The translations under genes were made by a program, and so were the position numbers. From an uncultured Eubacteriales bacterium (GTDB lineage: Bacteria > Bacillota > Clostridia > Oscillospirales > Oscillospiraceae): a stretch of DNA of 64,000 bases. The first letter of the stretch is position 1. Every line of letters begins with the position of its first letter. The notes beneath the pieces were generated by a model. The model made no database searches. It saw nothing but the letters and a program-made list of their open reading frames with translations, and was not told where the DNA came from. The stretch spans positions 1 through 64,000 of the forward strand of contig ONEB01000002.1 in NCBI GenBank assembly GCA_900316745.1, written 5' to 3'. This document shows, piece by piece, positions 1 to 9,153 of this stretch.

Positions 1-45
1 CGAGAGAATTGCGGATGGTTTTCCACAATCTCTCGGCTTTTCTTT
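1..45 (+). terminator. Hairpin, probable terminator of a gene left of the window
   Basis: Bases 1-6 CGAGAG pair with 30-35 CTCTCG and the stem continues inward with ATTG/CAAT and GG/CC around a small bulge. A T-rich run follows on the + strand. No gene on + precedes it inside the window, so its owner lies upstream. Confidence 0.45.
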
Positions 46-61
46 GCTTTTTCTCGTTGAG

Positions 62-98
62 AAAGGCGCGCTGCAAAATTTCCATTTTGCAACGCGCC
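62..98 (-). terminator. Terminator of the YibE/F gene
   Basis: A near-perfect stem GGCGCG-c-TGCAAAAT (65-79) pairs with ATTTTGCA-a-CGCGCC (84-98) around a TTCC loop. On the minus strand it is followed by TTTCTC. It starts 20 bases past the stop codon of the minus-strand gene. Confidence 0.7.
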
Positions 99-117
99 CA
101 TTTTGCTGTATATTGCA

Positions 118-1281
118 TTACTGCGCTTTGCGGGCATACGCCCACGCGCTGATCAGCGCCGTGATCGGCACCGAGAGGATCACGCCGATGCTGCTGGAGA
201 CCGCCGTCATGACCTCGACCGAGAGGTAGGCGGAGCTCAGAAGCTGGTGCGCGCTGAGCCCCAGCGTGTAGATGTAGAGCGTCAGCGTCAGCCCGCCGCC
301 GAGAAACGCGAGGATCAGCGTGTTCGTCATCGTGCCCACCATGTCGCGGCCGATGTTCATGCCGGAGCGGAAGAGCGCCCTCCGGTCCAGCGCCGGGTCG
401 GCGGCGTGCACCTCGCTGAGCGCGGAGGAGAGGCTCATCGCCACGTCCATCACCGCGCCGAGCGCCGATAGGATCACGCCCGCCGCGAGCAGACCGCGCA
501 GCCTGATGGGCGTGCCCGTCTGCCGGAGCTGCAGCAGCGGCTCCACGTCCGCGCCGCGCAGACCGTTAATGCGCAGAAGCCTCTGTGCCAGCAGCGCGAA
601 CACGAGCGCGAGCGCCATGCCCGCCACCGTGCCGAGCAGTGCGCAGACCGTCTTTTTCTGCACGCCGCCGAGGATCACGAAGCTCACCGCCGCGACGTAT
701 ACGCACAGCAGGAACGTGGACAGCAGCGTCGGCGCGCCCTTCATCAGCGCGGGGAAGAGCAGGAAAAACACGCACAGCACCGTGAAGATCAGCCCCACGA
801 GGCTCTTTGCGCCCGTGCGTCCGCCGACGAGCACCGTCACGATCAGAAACAGCGCCGCGACGATGACAAGCGGCGCCGCGCGGTTATATTCATACACGGT
901 CGCGTTCACGTCGCCGTTGGCATAGGTGGAGACGGTCAGCGTGCAGCGGTCGCCCGCTTTCAGCGGCGCGCCGTAGAGCGGACCGACGTAGTTATAGACC
1001 TGAAGCGTCTCGCCCTTGTACTGCCCGGTCGTGACCTGCACGAGCATCATCTGCTCGCCGCGAAACGCGCCGTCAGAGGTCTCGTCGCGCTCGGTGGAGT
1101 CGGACAGGATCTGAAGCACCTTGCCGTTGTCGTATTCCACATAGTCGCCCGCCGTGTTCGGCGCGGCCTTTTCCGGCGCGACGATCGCGCGCACGGCAAG
1201 GAAGATCACGAGCGCCGCGAGCAGCACGATCAGCGCCGCGCGGTTCCCGCGCAGCCAATCGCCGGGATTGTTTTTTGCCAT
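118..1281 (-). CDS. YibE/F family multi-pass membrane protein
   Basis: A 387-residue predicted membrane protein. An N-terminal membrane segment (about residues 15-33) is followed by an extracytoplasmic domain of about 100 residues and then seven or so hydrophobic helices from about residue 134. The C-terminal signature GRDMVGTMTNTLILAF is typical of the YibE/F family (PF07907), which is widespread in Firmicutes and has no firmly established biochemical role. The start ATG at 1281 has a GGAGG-like ribosome site (rc of cctccc) about 8 bases upstream. The gene stands alone with its own promoter and terminator and is divergent from the giant SLH gene. Family assignment is firm; function is unknown. 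Confidence 0.88.
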   Translation of the reverse strand: MAKNNPGDWLRGNRAALIVLLAALVIFLAVRAIVAPEKAAPNTAGDYVEYDNGKVLQILSDSTERDETSDGAFRGEQMMLVQVTTGQYKGETLQVYNYVGPLYGAPLKAGDRCTLTVSTYANGDVNATVYEYNRAAPLVIVAALFLIVTVLVGGRTGAKSLVGLIFTVLCVFFLLFPALMKGAPTLLSTFLLCVYVAAVSFVILGGVQKKTVCALLGTVAGMALALVFALLAQRLLRINGLRGADVEPLLQLRQTGTPIRLRGLLAAGVILSALGAVMDVAMSLSSALSEVHAADPALDRRALFRSGMNIGRDMVGTMTNTLILAFLGGGLTLTLYIYTLGLSAHQLLSSAYLSVEVMTAVSSSIGVILSVPITALISAWAYARKAQ

Positions 1282-1317
1282 GGGATGATGCCTCCCTTGT
1301 GCCTTTGATATGCTTTC

Positions 1318-1346
1318 ACAATAGCAACTTTGTGCCTTAAAGTCAA
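1318..1346 (-). promoter_or_regulatory. Sigma-A-like promoter for the YibE/F gene
   Basis: On the minus strand TTGACT (1346-1341) and TATTGT (1323-1318) are separated by 17 bases, 37 bases upstream of the ATG. Confidence 0.55.
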
Positions 1347-1423
1347 GCGTCGGCAGGTTGCACGGCGGGGTAATGCGGAAATTGTGCTTTTCGACAAAAG
1401 TCTGCGGAAGTGTCGGCTTTGGC

Positions 1424-1453
1424 TTGTGGAGCTGCGGTGCGGTATGCTAGAAT
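1424..1453 (+). promoter_or_regulatory. Possible promoter for the giant SLH/PHP gene
   Basis: TTGTGG (1424-1429) and TAGAAT (1448-1453) have an 18-base spacer and lie 60 bases before the start codon. The -35 match is moderate. A Spo0A-box-like TTCGACA sits upstream at 1390-1396 but may be chance. Confidence 0.4.
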
Positions 1454-1512
1454 GAACTATACAGAAAATGGACAACTATGCCGAAATGTGTATTCTTTGA
1501 AGGAGGTTATTG

Positions 1513-4500
1513 ATGAAAAGGCGAACGAAACACAGATTCCTGTGTCTGCTGCTCGTCGTCCTCATGATCGTCTCGCTGCTGCCGATGGCGGCGCTGGCGG
1601 CGGACGAGGACGCGACCAGCACATGGGAAAAGGTGGATCTCGACAAGATCACAGCGGAGGATGTTGTCGCGATCACCATGACGAAGGGCGATGTGACGTA
1701 CATATTGCCTACGGAGGGAAAGGGCGGCAACGGACAGCCGCTTGCCCTTTCGGCGACAATCAGCGAGGACGGTAAGACGCTCTCTGTTGAGGGCGATGCA
1801 GCCGGTTTCGGCTGGACGATTACCGCAGGCGAAGCAGAGGGCACGTTTACCATTCAAGGAGAAAACGGCTATCTGTACATCGACGCTGCGGGCAAGAACA
1901 ACGGCGTCCGTATCGGCACGACCGCCGCAGTATGGAGTCTTAGTGAGGAAAACTATCTGACTGCGAATGATACCGATAACGAACTACGCTATCTGGGTGC
2001 CTATAAGTCCACAAGCTCTTACCCGGATGATTGGCGCGCCTATACCTCCATCAACAACAACATCAAGAACGAGGAGCTCGGCTTCTGGAAGCTGACGGAC
2101 GGCGAGACGCCCGAGCCGACGACGGAACCCACCACCGAACCCACCACGGAGCCCACGACCGAGCCCGTCGTTACGGTCAGCACCGTGAAGCAGGCGCTTG
2201 ACGGCGCTGCCGGTACGGAATTCACGGTCAAGGGCGTCGTCACGCTCATCGATGGTCAGAACCTGTATCTGCAGGACGAGACCGGAGGTATTTGCCTGCG
2301 CTGTACGGCGGTTCCGACAGGCGTCGCGCTGGGCGATACCGTCGTCGGCACCGGAAAACGTGCGGATTACCGCGGCATGGCGCAGCTATCGAATGGGAGC
2401 TATGCCAAGGACAATGGGCTGACGCTCTCTGCCAAAGAAACCGACATTGGATCGCTTACGGCAGCGGACGTGTGCACCTATGTGAAGATTTCGGACGTCG
2501 AGGTCACCGAGGTCTTTGACAACAACGGCGACTACAAGAATCCGAACATCACCGTCAAGGACGCTGCCGGTGCGACAATCCAGATCTACAAGGCTGTCGT
2601 CGGCAAGACGGACGGCGCATGGGACGTCAAGGTCGGCGACAAGGTTGACGTCAAGGCCGCTGTGGGCATCAACGACACGAAGCTCCAGCTGCGCAACACC
2701 GTCGCCTCCGAGATCACGGTCAGGGGCGAGACCAAGACCGGCATCGTCACCGATCTTGCCGATCTGACGGACGGCGCAAGGATCGTCATCTTCAACCCGG
2801 CGAACAGCAAGGCGCTCAGCCAGACCTACTCCGGCTTCAACAATACCGGCGTGGATGTGACGCTTGCCGACGGCAAGCTCTCCGGATATGGCGAGACCGA
2901 GATCTGGACCGTCGGCGTGAACGAGGACAGCAGCTATACGTTCTCGACCGCAGACGGCAAGAAAATCGCCATGGGCGCATCCTATTCCAGCATGCCGCTG
3001 GATGAGGTCAACCCAAACTGGAAGCTGATCCCGGCGGAGGGCGGCGCGCAGGGCTTCTACATCGAGAACACCGTGCGCGAGAATGCCCGTATGGAGTGGT
3101 ATGCCTCCAAAACGTATTGGAGCGCGTATGATAAGGACAACACGGGCGACCTCTTTGTCCAGCAGCTCTATCTCGTGGGAGACGAAACGCCTGACGTTCC
3201 CCAGCAGGACGGCGCGAAGTTCGGTCTTACGAGCAAGCTCGCCGACGGCGACAAGGTCATCCTCTATAACGCGGCAAACGGGATGGCGCTCGGCAACGCC
3301 ATGTCGGGTTACAATGTCGCAGGCGTCGCGCTCACTCCGGCTGACGGCGTCATCACCACGGACAAAGAGGCCGTGGTCTGGACCGTCGGCGTGAACAGCG
3401 ACGGCACCTACACCTTTACGCAGGGCGACAAAACGCTCGGCGGCGTCGTGAGCGAGAACAACGGCAAGACCTACAACAACCTCGTTCTCACGGGTGCTGC
3501 GTATCAGAACTGGACGCTGACCGGACCGGACAGCAGCGATTTCAACTACTTCCTGCGTCTGGACGATATGGCGAACAACTTCGGCAAAACCTATCTGGAG
3601 TACCACAACGGCTTCACGCTCTACGGCAGCAGCGCTCCGACGAAGGACGCGTTCGGCATCACCTTCTATAAGCAGGGCGCGGAGCCCGAGACGCCCTCCG
3701 GCGAGGAGCCGGTCGGCGATGTGCTGCAGGCGGGCGACAAGGTCGTGATCTATAACGCCGAGGCCAAGGGCGCGCTCGGTCTGGACAGCGCCGGCATGGG
3801 CACCAGCCTGGGGAACATCCCCACCGATATCCGCGAGGGCAATGCCTATCCGAACAACGGCGCTTACGTCTTCACCGTCGGCGTCGAGGGCGATTATTAC
3901 ACCTTCTCGGCGGGCGGAAAGTACCTCTCCACCTGCAACACCGAACAGCTCTTCATGGCTGATGAAAAGCTGGATACCGGCGACAGCTGCGCCTATTGGC
4001 AGCTGGAGAAGAAGGGCGACGGCTGTCTGATCAAGAGCAAGACCGCCCGCTACAACGGCACCGGCGTCGTCGTGATCGAGTTCTACGCCGGAGCGTTCTC
4101 GGGCTATACGTTCAAAAGCGACAATCAGGCCATCTTCCTCTTCAACTTCTATCCGGTCCACAGCACGATCAGCACGCTCGACGACGTGACCAACGTTCCG
4201 TCGATCGTGTTCGATACGGAAGATGCGCCTGTCAAGCAGCAGGCATACACCGTGAAGTTCACGCTCGATGATCTCACGCCGCTGGAGCAGCTGACGGTCA
4301 CGGCCACCCTCAACGGTGAGCCTGTCACGAACCTGCAGAATGACGGCAAGACGTTCTCCTTCGACGTGCCCGCCGAGGTCACCGCTGTGGAGAGCGCTCT
4401 GACCATCGATGTGCAGGTCACGAACGCGTCCGGCGACAGCTACAGCCTGGCGGTGACGATGCTGGTGCAGGACATCCCGGTCTTCTCCAACTTCAAGCCC

Positions 4501-7500
4501 GAACCGGGCAGCGAGACCGGCGATAACAAGATGCCGCTGATCTCCGCGGATGTGAGGAACGTCTCCGACAGGGATTCCGCCGTCATCACGATCGCGGGCA
4601 AGACCTATCCCGCCCAGATCCAGAACGGCGTCGTCTCCTATCAGCCGACGGAGCCTCTGAAGGACGGCCGCACGACCGTACGGGTCGAGGTCACGCGTCA
4701 GGACGGCGCTACCGGCGAGGCGAGCTGGAGCTTCGTCGTCGGCACGGCGACCACGCGGCTCTACTTCGGTCAGCTGCACAGCCACACCACCTACTCCGAC
4801 GGCTCGGGCTCGCTGCCCACGGCGCTGGAGTATGTGAAGAATCTGCCCGAGAGTGCGAACGTGCAGTTCGTCGCCTTCACGGATCACTCCAACTACTTCG
4901 ATTCCAACTCCGCCGCGAACCCCGAGGGCGCGCTCTATGACATGAGCCTCGCCACCCCGACCAGCCAGGAGCTCTGGAAGAACTACCGCAAGACCGTTGC
5001 GGACTTCAATGCCTCGCAGACGGACGTCATCGCCATCGCGGGCTTTGAGATGACGTGGTCCGGCGGTCTGGGACACATCAACACCTTCAACAGCCCCGGC
5101 ATCGTCTCGCGCAACAACACAACGCTCAACCAGAAGACGAACGACGCCGGCATGAAGTCCTACTACGCGCTGCTCAGTAAGCCCGAGGGCGCCGAAACGC
5201 TCAGCCAGTTCAACCACCCGGGCAAGACCTTCGGCAACTTCACCGACTTCAGCTACTGGGATGCCGTGACCGACAGCCGCATCTTCCTCGTGGAGGTCGG
5301 CAACGGTGAGGGCCAGATCGGCGCCGGCGGCTACTACCCGAGCTACGAGCAGTACATCATGGCGCTCGACAAGGGCTGGCACGTCGCACCGACGAACAAC
5401 CAGGACAACCACAAGGGCCGCTGGGGCAACGCCAACGACGCCCGTGACGTCATCCTGACGGACGACTTCTCCGAGGAGGGCATCTATCAGGCGATCCGCG
5501 ACATGCGCGTGTACGCGACCGAGGACAAGAACCTCGAGGTCTACTACACCGTCAACGAGCAGCCGCTCGGCAGCAGCCTCTCCGAAGTGCCCGAGCAGCT
5601 GAATCTGAACGTCCAGGTCAACGATCCGGACAGCGGCGACAGGATCAGCAAGGTCGAGGTCGTCGTCAACTCCGGCAAGGTCGTCCACACCTGGGATGAC
5701 GCCTCCGCGCTTGCGGCCGGCACGCTCACGGTGACGCTCGCCCCGAACTACAGCTATTACTTCATCCGCGTGACCGAGGCGGACGGCGATCTGGCAGTGA
5801 CCGCGCCTGTTTGGGTCGGCGAGACGCTCAAGCTCGGCATCTCCGCCTTCGAGAGCGAGACGGCCATGCCCGTCACCGGCGAGGAGCTCACGCTCAAGAC
5901 CACGCTCTACAACAGCGAGGGTAAGGAAGCCACCATCAAGAACATCACCTACACGACCTCCGGGTCGAAGGTGCTCGGCGTTGACACCACGGGCGGAACC
6001 GTTCCTGCCTCCGGCACGAAGGAGATCGAGTTTAAGTTCACGCCTGAGGTCGCCAAGGTCATGACCATCACCGTAACGGTCGTCATGGAGCAGGACGGCA
6101 AGGAGTTCACCTTCACGAAGGATCTCACGCTCGATGTGCAGAACGCGGACGAGCTGGTGTACATCGGCATCGACGCGTCGCACTACAACGAATACGTCGC
6201 CGGCAACTACAAGGAATCCATGGGCAACTTCGCCAACCTTGCCGCCGAGCACGCGGTGCGCACCGTCTATTTCCAGACGGGTGAGGAGCTCATTGCGGCC
6301 TGCAGCAACGACAAGTACAAGGCCATCATCCTCACGGCTCCGTCCAGACGTGACGGCAGCTCGCTGAGAAATCCGTATGAGAACTACACCGACGCCGAGA
6401 TCGCGGCGATCGCTGCGTTCAACGCCAACGGCGGCACGGTCGTTCTCACCGGCTGGTCGGACTACTACGAGCACTATGCCGCGTTCCCGGCTGCGGACCA
6501 CATGGCCGCGCAGCAGAACCGCATCCTTGCGGCGCTCGGCTCGAGCCTGCGCATTTCTGACGACGGCACAAACGACGACGAGCTCAACGGCGGTCAGACC
6601 CCGCGCCTGTACTTTGACACCTTCAACATGGACAACCCGCTCATGGCGGGCGTCGTGGTCGATCCCGACCATCCGAACGACCGCGCCTACAGCGAGGTGT
6701 TCAGCCACTACGGCGGCGCTTCGATCTACGCTGTGGACGGCAGCGGCGCACCGACGACCGAGCTGCCCGCGACGGTTTGCCCCGCGGTCTATGCGCACGC
6801 CACCACCTATTCCTGGGACAGTGACGACGACGGCATCGGCGGCGCGAGCGTACCGAAGTATCCCGTCGGCGAGGGCGACAACCGTCTGCTCATCATGGCG
6901 ACGGAGGAACTCCCCGGCAAGGGCCTGATCGTCGTGTCCGGCGCCGCGTTCCTCTCCAACTTCGAGGTGCAGGCGCAGATCTCCGACGGCTCCTCCGACG
7001 CAGACACCCAGAAGAACTACTCCAACTACAAGGTCTGCGAGAACCTCATCAGCCCCATGAACACGGCCAAGGTCAGTGATATCAGCGATGTGCGCGCCGT
7101 GACCGAGGACGGCTTCAAGTTCACGATCGAGGGCACGGTCACCTCCAACGCCTCCGGCTATGACAAGGATACCGCGTTCTTCGACTGCATCTATGTGCAG
7201 GATGAGACCGGCGGCATCTGCTGCTTCCCGGTCGCGGGGAACTTCAAGGTCGGCGACAAGGTCCGCGTGACCGGCACGACCGACTTTTATCAGGGTGAGC
7301 CGGAGCTGCAGGTGACCTCCATCGCCGTCATCGGCGAGGGCGAGGTAAAGCCGCAGGAGGTCTCCGCCAAGGACGTCACCAGCCGCGCGGTCGAGGGCAA
7401 GCTCATCACCGTCAAGGGCACGGTCGAGAGCTTTGAGCTCGCAAACGGCCTGGTCCAGACCATCATGGTCAAGGACGCCAAGGGCGATGTGGTGCGCGTG

Positions 7501-8253
7501 TTCATCGACGGCTACATCACCACCGGCAGCGAGGTCAAGGACCTTGAAAAGGGCTGCGACATCACCGTCACGGGTCTGGCCTCCTATGACGACACGTTCA
7601 ACGCGCCCGACGGTCCCTTCCCGCGCATCCGCGTCCGCGACCGCGCCGATGTGATCTGCACGGCAAAGCATACGCCCGACAAGTGCGACGGCGGCGCGAG
7701 CTGCCCGAGCAAGCAGTTCACCGACGTGGACCGCACGCCGGACAGCTGGAGCCATGAGGCGATCGACTGGGCGGTCGTGAAAAAGGTGACCGACGGCAAG
7801 ACCGATACCACCTTTGCTCCGAACGAGTCCTGCACCCGCGCGCAGGCCGTCACGTTCCTGTGGCGCGCCAAGAACTCGCCGGAGCCGAAGAGCACCAAGT
7901 GCGACTTCACGGACGTCGATCCCGGCGCCTACTACTATAAGGCAGTCCTCTGGGCGGTCGAGAACAAGATCACGGACGGCATGACGGAGACGACCTTCGT
8001 GCCCGAGGATACCTGCACCCGCGGACAGATCGTCACGTTCCTGTGGCGCGCCGAGAATAAGCCCGCGCCGAAAGCCGCGAGCAGCTTCACGGACGTCCCG
8101 GCAGACATGTACTTCACCGATGCGGTCGCCTGGGCCGTGCATCATGATCCGCAGATCACGGACGGCGTGACCGAGACCACGTTCGAGCCGAACAGCAACT
8201 GCACCCGCGCCCACATCGTCACGTTCCTGTATCGTGACCTCGGCGCAAAGTAA
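1513..8253 (+). CDS. Giant secreted SLH protein with PHP-type (CehA/McbA-like) metallohydrolase domain
   Basis: A 2246-residue exported protein. The ATG at 1513 follows AGGAGG at 1501-1506 with good spacing; the in-frame TTG at 1510 is too close. Order of parts: signal peptide (1-29, ending ALA); unassigned region; Thr-Pro-Glu linker repeats (about 200-219); an OB-fold nucleic-acid-binding-like module (about 220-406); three tandem modules beginning D-G-x-K/R-V/I-V/I-x-Y/F-N (about 415-876), perhaps beta-trefoil-like; Ig-like segments; a PHP domain from about 1083 with QLHSHTTYSDG, FTDHSN, QFNHPG and NQDNHKG metal-ligand motifs; another Ig-like part; a glutamine-amidotransferase-like segment (about 1547-1846); a second OB module containing VQDETGGICCF; and three SLH repeats (about 2064-2246) for cell-wall anchoring. 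Known PHP proteins of this type are phosphoesterases, so extracellular phosphodiester or nucleic-acid processing is an inference. It is monocistronic with its own terminator. Confidence 0.85.
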   Translation: MKRRTKHRFLCLLLVVLMIVSLLPMAALAADEDATSTWEKVDLDKITAEDVVAITMTKGDVTYILPTEGKGGNGQPLALSATISEDGKTLSVEGDAAGFGWTITAGEAEGTFTIQGENGYLYIDAAGKNNGVRIGTTAAVWSLSEENYLTANDTDNELRYLGAYKSTSSYPDDWRAYTSINNNIKNEELGFWKLTDGETPEPTTEPTTEPTTEPTTEPVVTVSTVKQALDGAAGTEFTVKGVVTLIDGQNLYLQDETGGICLRCTAVPTGVALGDTVVGTGKRADYRGMAQLSNGSYAKDNGLTLSAKETDIGSLTAADVCTYVKISDVEVTEVFDNNGDYKNPNITVKDAAGATIQIYKAVVGKTDGAWDVKVGDKVDVKAAVGINDTKLQLRNTVASEITVRGETKTGIVTDLADLTDGARIVIFNPANSKALSQTYSGFNNTGVDVTLADGKLSGYGETEIWTVGVNEDSSYTFSTADGKKIAMGASYSSMPLDEVNPNWKLIPAEGGAQGFYIENTVRENARMEWYASKTYWSAYDKDNTGDLFVQQLYLVGDETPDVPQQDGAKFGLTSKLADGDKVILYNAANGMALGNAMSGYNVAGVALTPADGVITTDKEAVVWTVGVNSDGTYTFTQGDKTLGGVVSENNGKTYNNLVLTGAAYQNWTLTGPDSSDFNYFLRLDDMANNFGKTYLEYHNGFTLYGSSAPTKDAFGITFYKQGAEPETPSGEEPVGDVLQAGDKVVIYNAEAKGALGLDSAGMGTSLGNIPTDIREGNAYPNNGAYVFTVGVEGDYYTFSAGGKYLSTCNTEQLFMADEKLDTGDSCAYWQLEKKGDGCLIKSKTARYNGTGVVVIEFYAGAFSGYTFKSDNQAIFLFNFYPVHSTISTLDDVTNVPSIVFDTEDAPVKQQAYTVKFTLDDLTPLEQLTVTATLNGEPVTNLQNDGKTFSFDVPAEVTAVESALTIDVQVTNASGDSYSLAVTMLVQDIPVFSNFKPEPGSETGDNKMPLISADVRNVSDRDSAVITIAGKTYPAQIQNGVVSYQPTEPLKDGRTTVRVEVTRQDGATGEASWSFVVGTATTRLYFGQLHSHTTYSDGSGSLPTALEYVKNLPESANVQFVAFTDHSNYFDSNSAANPEGALYDMSLATPTSQELWKNYRKTVADFNASQTDVIAIAGFEMTWSGGLGHINTFNSPGIVSRNNTTLNQKTNDAGMKSYYALLSKPEGAETLSQFNHPGKTFGNFTDFSYWDAVTDSRIFLVEVGNGEGQIGAGGYYPSYEQYIMALDKGWHVAPTNNQDNHKGRWGNANDARDVILTDDFSEEGIYQAIRDMRVYATEDKNLEVYYTVNEQPLGSSLSEVPEQLNLNVQVNDPDSGDRISKVEVVVNSGKVVHTWDDASALAAGTLTVTLAPNYSYYFIRVTEADGDLAVTAPVWVGETLKLGISAFESETAMPVTGEELTLKTTLYNSEGKEATIKNITYTTSGSKVLGVDTTGGTVPASGTKEIEFKFTPEVAKVMTITVTVVMEQDGKEFTFTKDLTLDVQNADELVYIGIDASHYNEYVAGNYKESMGNFANLAAEHAVRTVYFQTGEELIAACSNDKYKAIILTAPSRRDGSSLRNPYENYTDAEIAAIAAFNANGGTVVLTGWSDYYEHYAAFPAADHMAAQQNRILAALGSSLRISDDGTNDDELNGGQTPRLYFDTFNMDNPLMAGVVVDPDHPNDRAYSEVFSHYGGASIYAVDGSGAPTTELPATVCPAVYAHATTYSWDSDDDGIGGASVPKYPVGEGDNRLLIMATEELPGKGLIVVSGAAFLSNFEVQAQISDGSSDADTQKNYSNYKVCENLISPMNTAKVSDISDVRAVTEDGFKFTIEGTVTSNASGYDKDTAFFDCIYVQDETGGICCFPVAGNFKVGDKVRVTGTTDFYQGEPELQVTSIAVIGEGEVKPQEVSAKDVTSRAVEGKLITVKGTVESFELANGLVQTIMVKDAKGDVVRVFIDGYITTGSEVKDLEKGCDITVTGLASYDDTFNAPDGPFPRIRVRDRADVICTAKHTPDKCDGGASCPSKQFTDVDRTPDSWSHEAIDWAVVKKVTDGKTDTTFAPNESCTRAQAVTFLWRAKNSPEPKSTKCDFTDVDPGAYYYKAVLWAVENKITDGMTETTFVPEDTCTRGQIVTFLWRAENKPAPKAASSFTDVPADMYFTDAVAWAVHHDPQITDGVTETTFEPNSNCTRAHIVTFLYRDLGAK

Positions 8254-8265
8254 ACCCCATGCACC

Positions 8266-8295
8266 AAACCGCCCCTCTGATGAGGGGCGGTTTTT
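8266..8295 (+). terminator. Terminator of the giant SLH gene
   Basis: Stem ACCGCCCCTC / GAGGGGCGGT (8268-8277 and 8282-8291) with a 4-base loop, followed by TTTT, 12 bases past the stop. Confidence 0.85.
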
Positions 8296-8307
8296 AGCTG
8301 CGGAGGA

Positions 8308-8336
8308 TTGCGCGCGGGCGGCTGCCGTGGTAGAAT
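8308..8336 (+). promoter_or_regulatory. Promoter of rsmG
   Basis: TTGCGC (8308-8313), a 17-base spacer and TAGAAT (8331-8336), 30 bases before the chosen start codon. Confidence 0.6.
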
Positions 8337-8366
8337 GGGGCATCTACCCCCATGGGAGGACAGACC

Positions 8367-9068
8367 ATGAGAACGATCCTGACCGAGGGCTTTGCGGCGC
8401 TGGGGCTGCCCGTCACGGAAGCGGCGCTCGCGGGCTTTGAGACGTATTATCAGCTGTTGGACGAGCGCGGCAGCGTCATGAACCTGACGGCGATCCGCGG
8501 CGAGGAGGATGTGGCGCGGCTGCATTTTCTGGACTGCGCGGCGCTTTTGACGCTGCACGACTGCAGGCACAAATCCGTCATCGACGTCGGCACCGGCGCG
8601 GGCTTTCCGGGGCTCCCGATGAAGCTGATGGAGCCGACGATCTCGCTGACGCTGCTCGACAGTCTGGACAAGCGCGTGCGCTTTTTGCAGGAGGTCTGCG
8701 ATGCGGCGGCGCTTTCCGACGTGACGTGCCTGCACGCGCGCGCCGAGGAGCAGCCGCAGCTGCGCGAGACGTATGATCTCGCGGTCTCCCGCGCGGTGGC
8801 GCGGCTGGACGTGCTGTGCGAGCTGTGCCTGCCATTCGTGAAGGTGGGCGGGGCGTTTCTCGCCATGAAGGCGCGCGGCGCGCAGGAGGAGCTGCAGGAG
8901 GCAGGGCGCGCCATCGAGGTGCTCGGCGGCGGCAGGGAGGAGCTTCTGCCCTACGCCATCCCCGGCACGGACGCGGAGCACTGCGTGATCCGCATCGAAA
9001 AGGTGAAGCCCACCCCCGCGAAGTATCCGCGAAGATGGGCGAAGATCCAGAAAGAAAAGATCAGATAA
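8367..9068 (+). CDS. rsmG: 16S rRNA (guanine-527-N7)-methyltransferase RsmG (GidB)
   Basis: A 233-residue cytoplasmic SAM-dependent methyltransferase that modifies G527 of 16S rRNA. The SAM-binding motif VIDVGTGAGFPGLP near residue 73 and the following LLDSLDKRVRFL acidic-loop segment are characteristic. Length matches the family (about 240). The start at 8367 is preferred over the in-frame ATG at 8352 because GGGAGGA (8354-8360) lies between them. It has its own promoter and is convergent with glyA; mnmG (gidA), a common neighbour, is absent. Confidence 0.95.
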   Translation: MRTILTEGFAALGLPVTEAALAGFETYYQLLDERGSVMNLTAIRGEEDVARLHFLDCAALLTLHDCRHKSVIDVGTGAGFPGLPMKLMEPTISLTLLDSLDKRVRFLQEVCDAAALSDVTCLHARAEEQPQLRETYDLAVSRAVARLDVLCELCLPFVKVGGAFLAMKARGAQEELQEAGRAIEVLGGGREELLPYAIPGTDAEHCVIRIEKVKPTPAKYPRRWAKIQKEKIR

Positions 9069-9084
9069 AAAGCAGAAACTGAAA

Positions 9085-9130
9085 AAGAGTGTCATTGCGA
9101 ACCAGTGCGCACACTGGCTCGGAATGACAC
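9085..9130. repeat. Short palindromic GTCATT-type repeat serving as shared terminator
   Basis: Arms GAGTGTCATT and AATGACACTC enclose an inner CCAGT/ACTGG hairpin. The sequence lies between the stops of convergent rsmG and glyA. Its inner part (CATTGCGAACCAGTG) resembles the right end of the longer repeat at 26092-26234, so this looks like a shortened member of the same family. Confidence 0.7.
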
Positions 9131-9153
9131 TCTATCTTTATGGGGTGAATGAC

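Noticed and set aside
2110..2166. Tandem repeats as a possible microsatellite or CRISPR-like array
   Set aside because: They are in-frame Pro-Thr-Thr-Glu linker codons of the giant secreted protein.
2386..8343. A minus-strand open frame of nearly 2000 codons opposite the giant SLH gene
   Set aside because: It is a shadow of a GC-rich gene with strong third-position bias: no signal peptide, domains or ribosome site, and its composition is dominated by Arg/Val/Asp/Gly as expected for an antisense frame.
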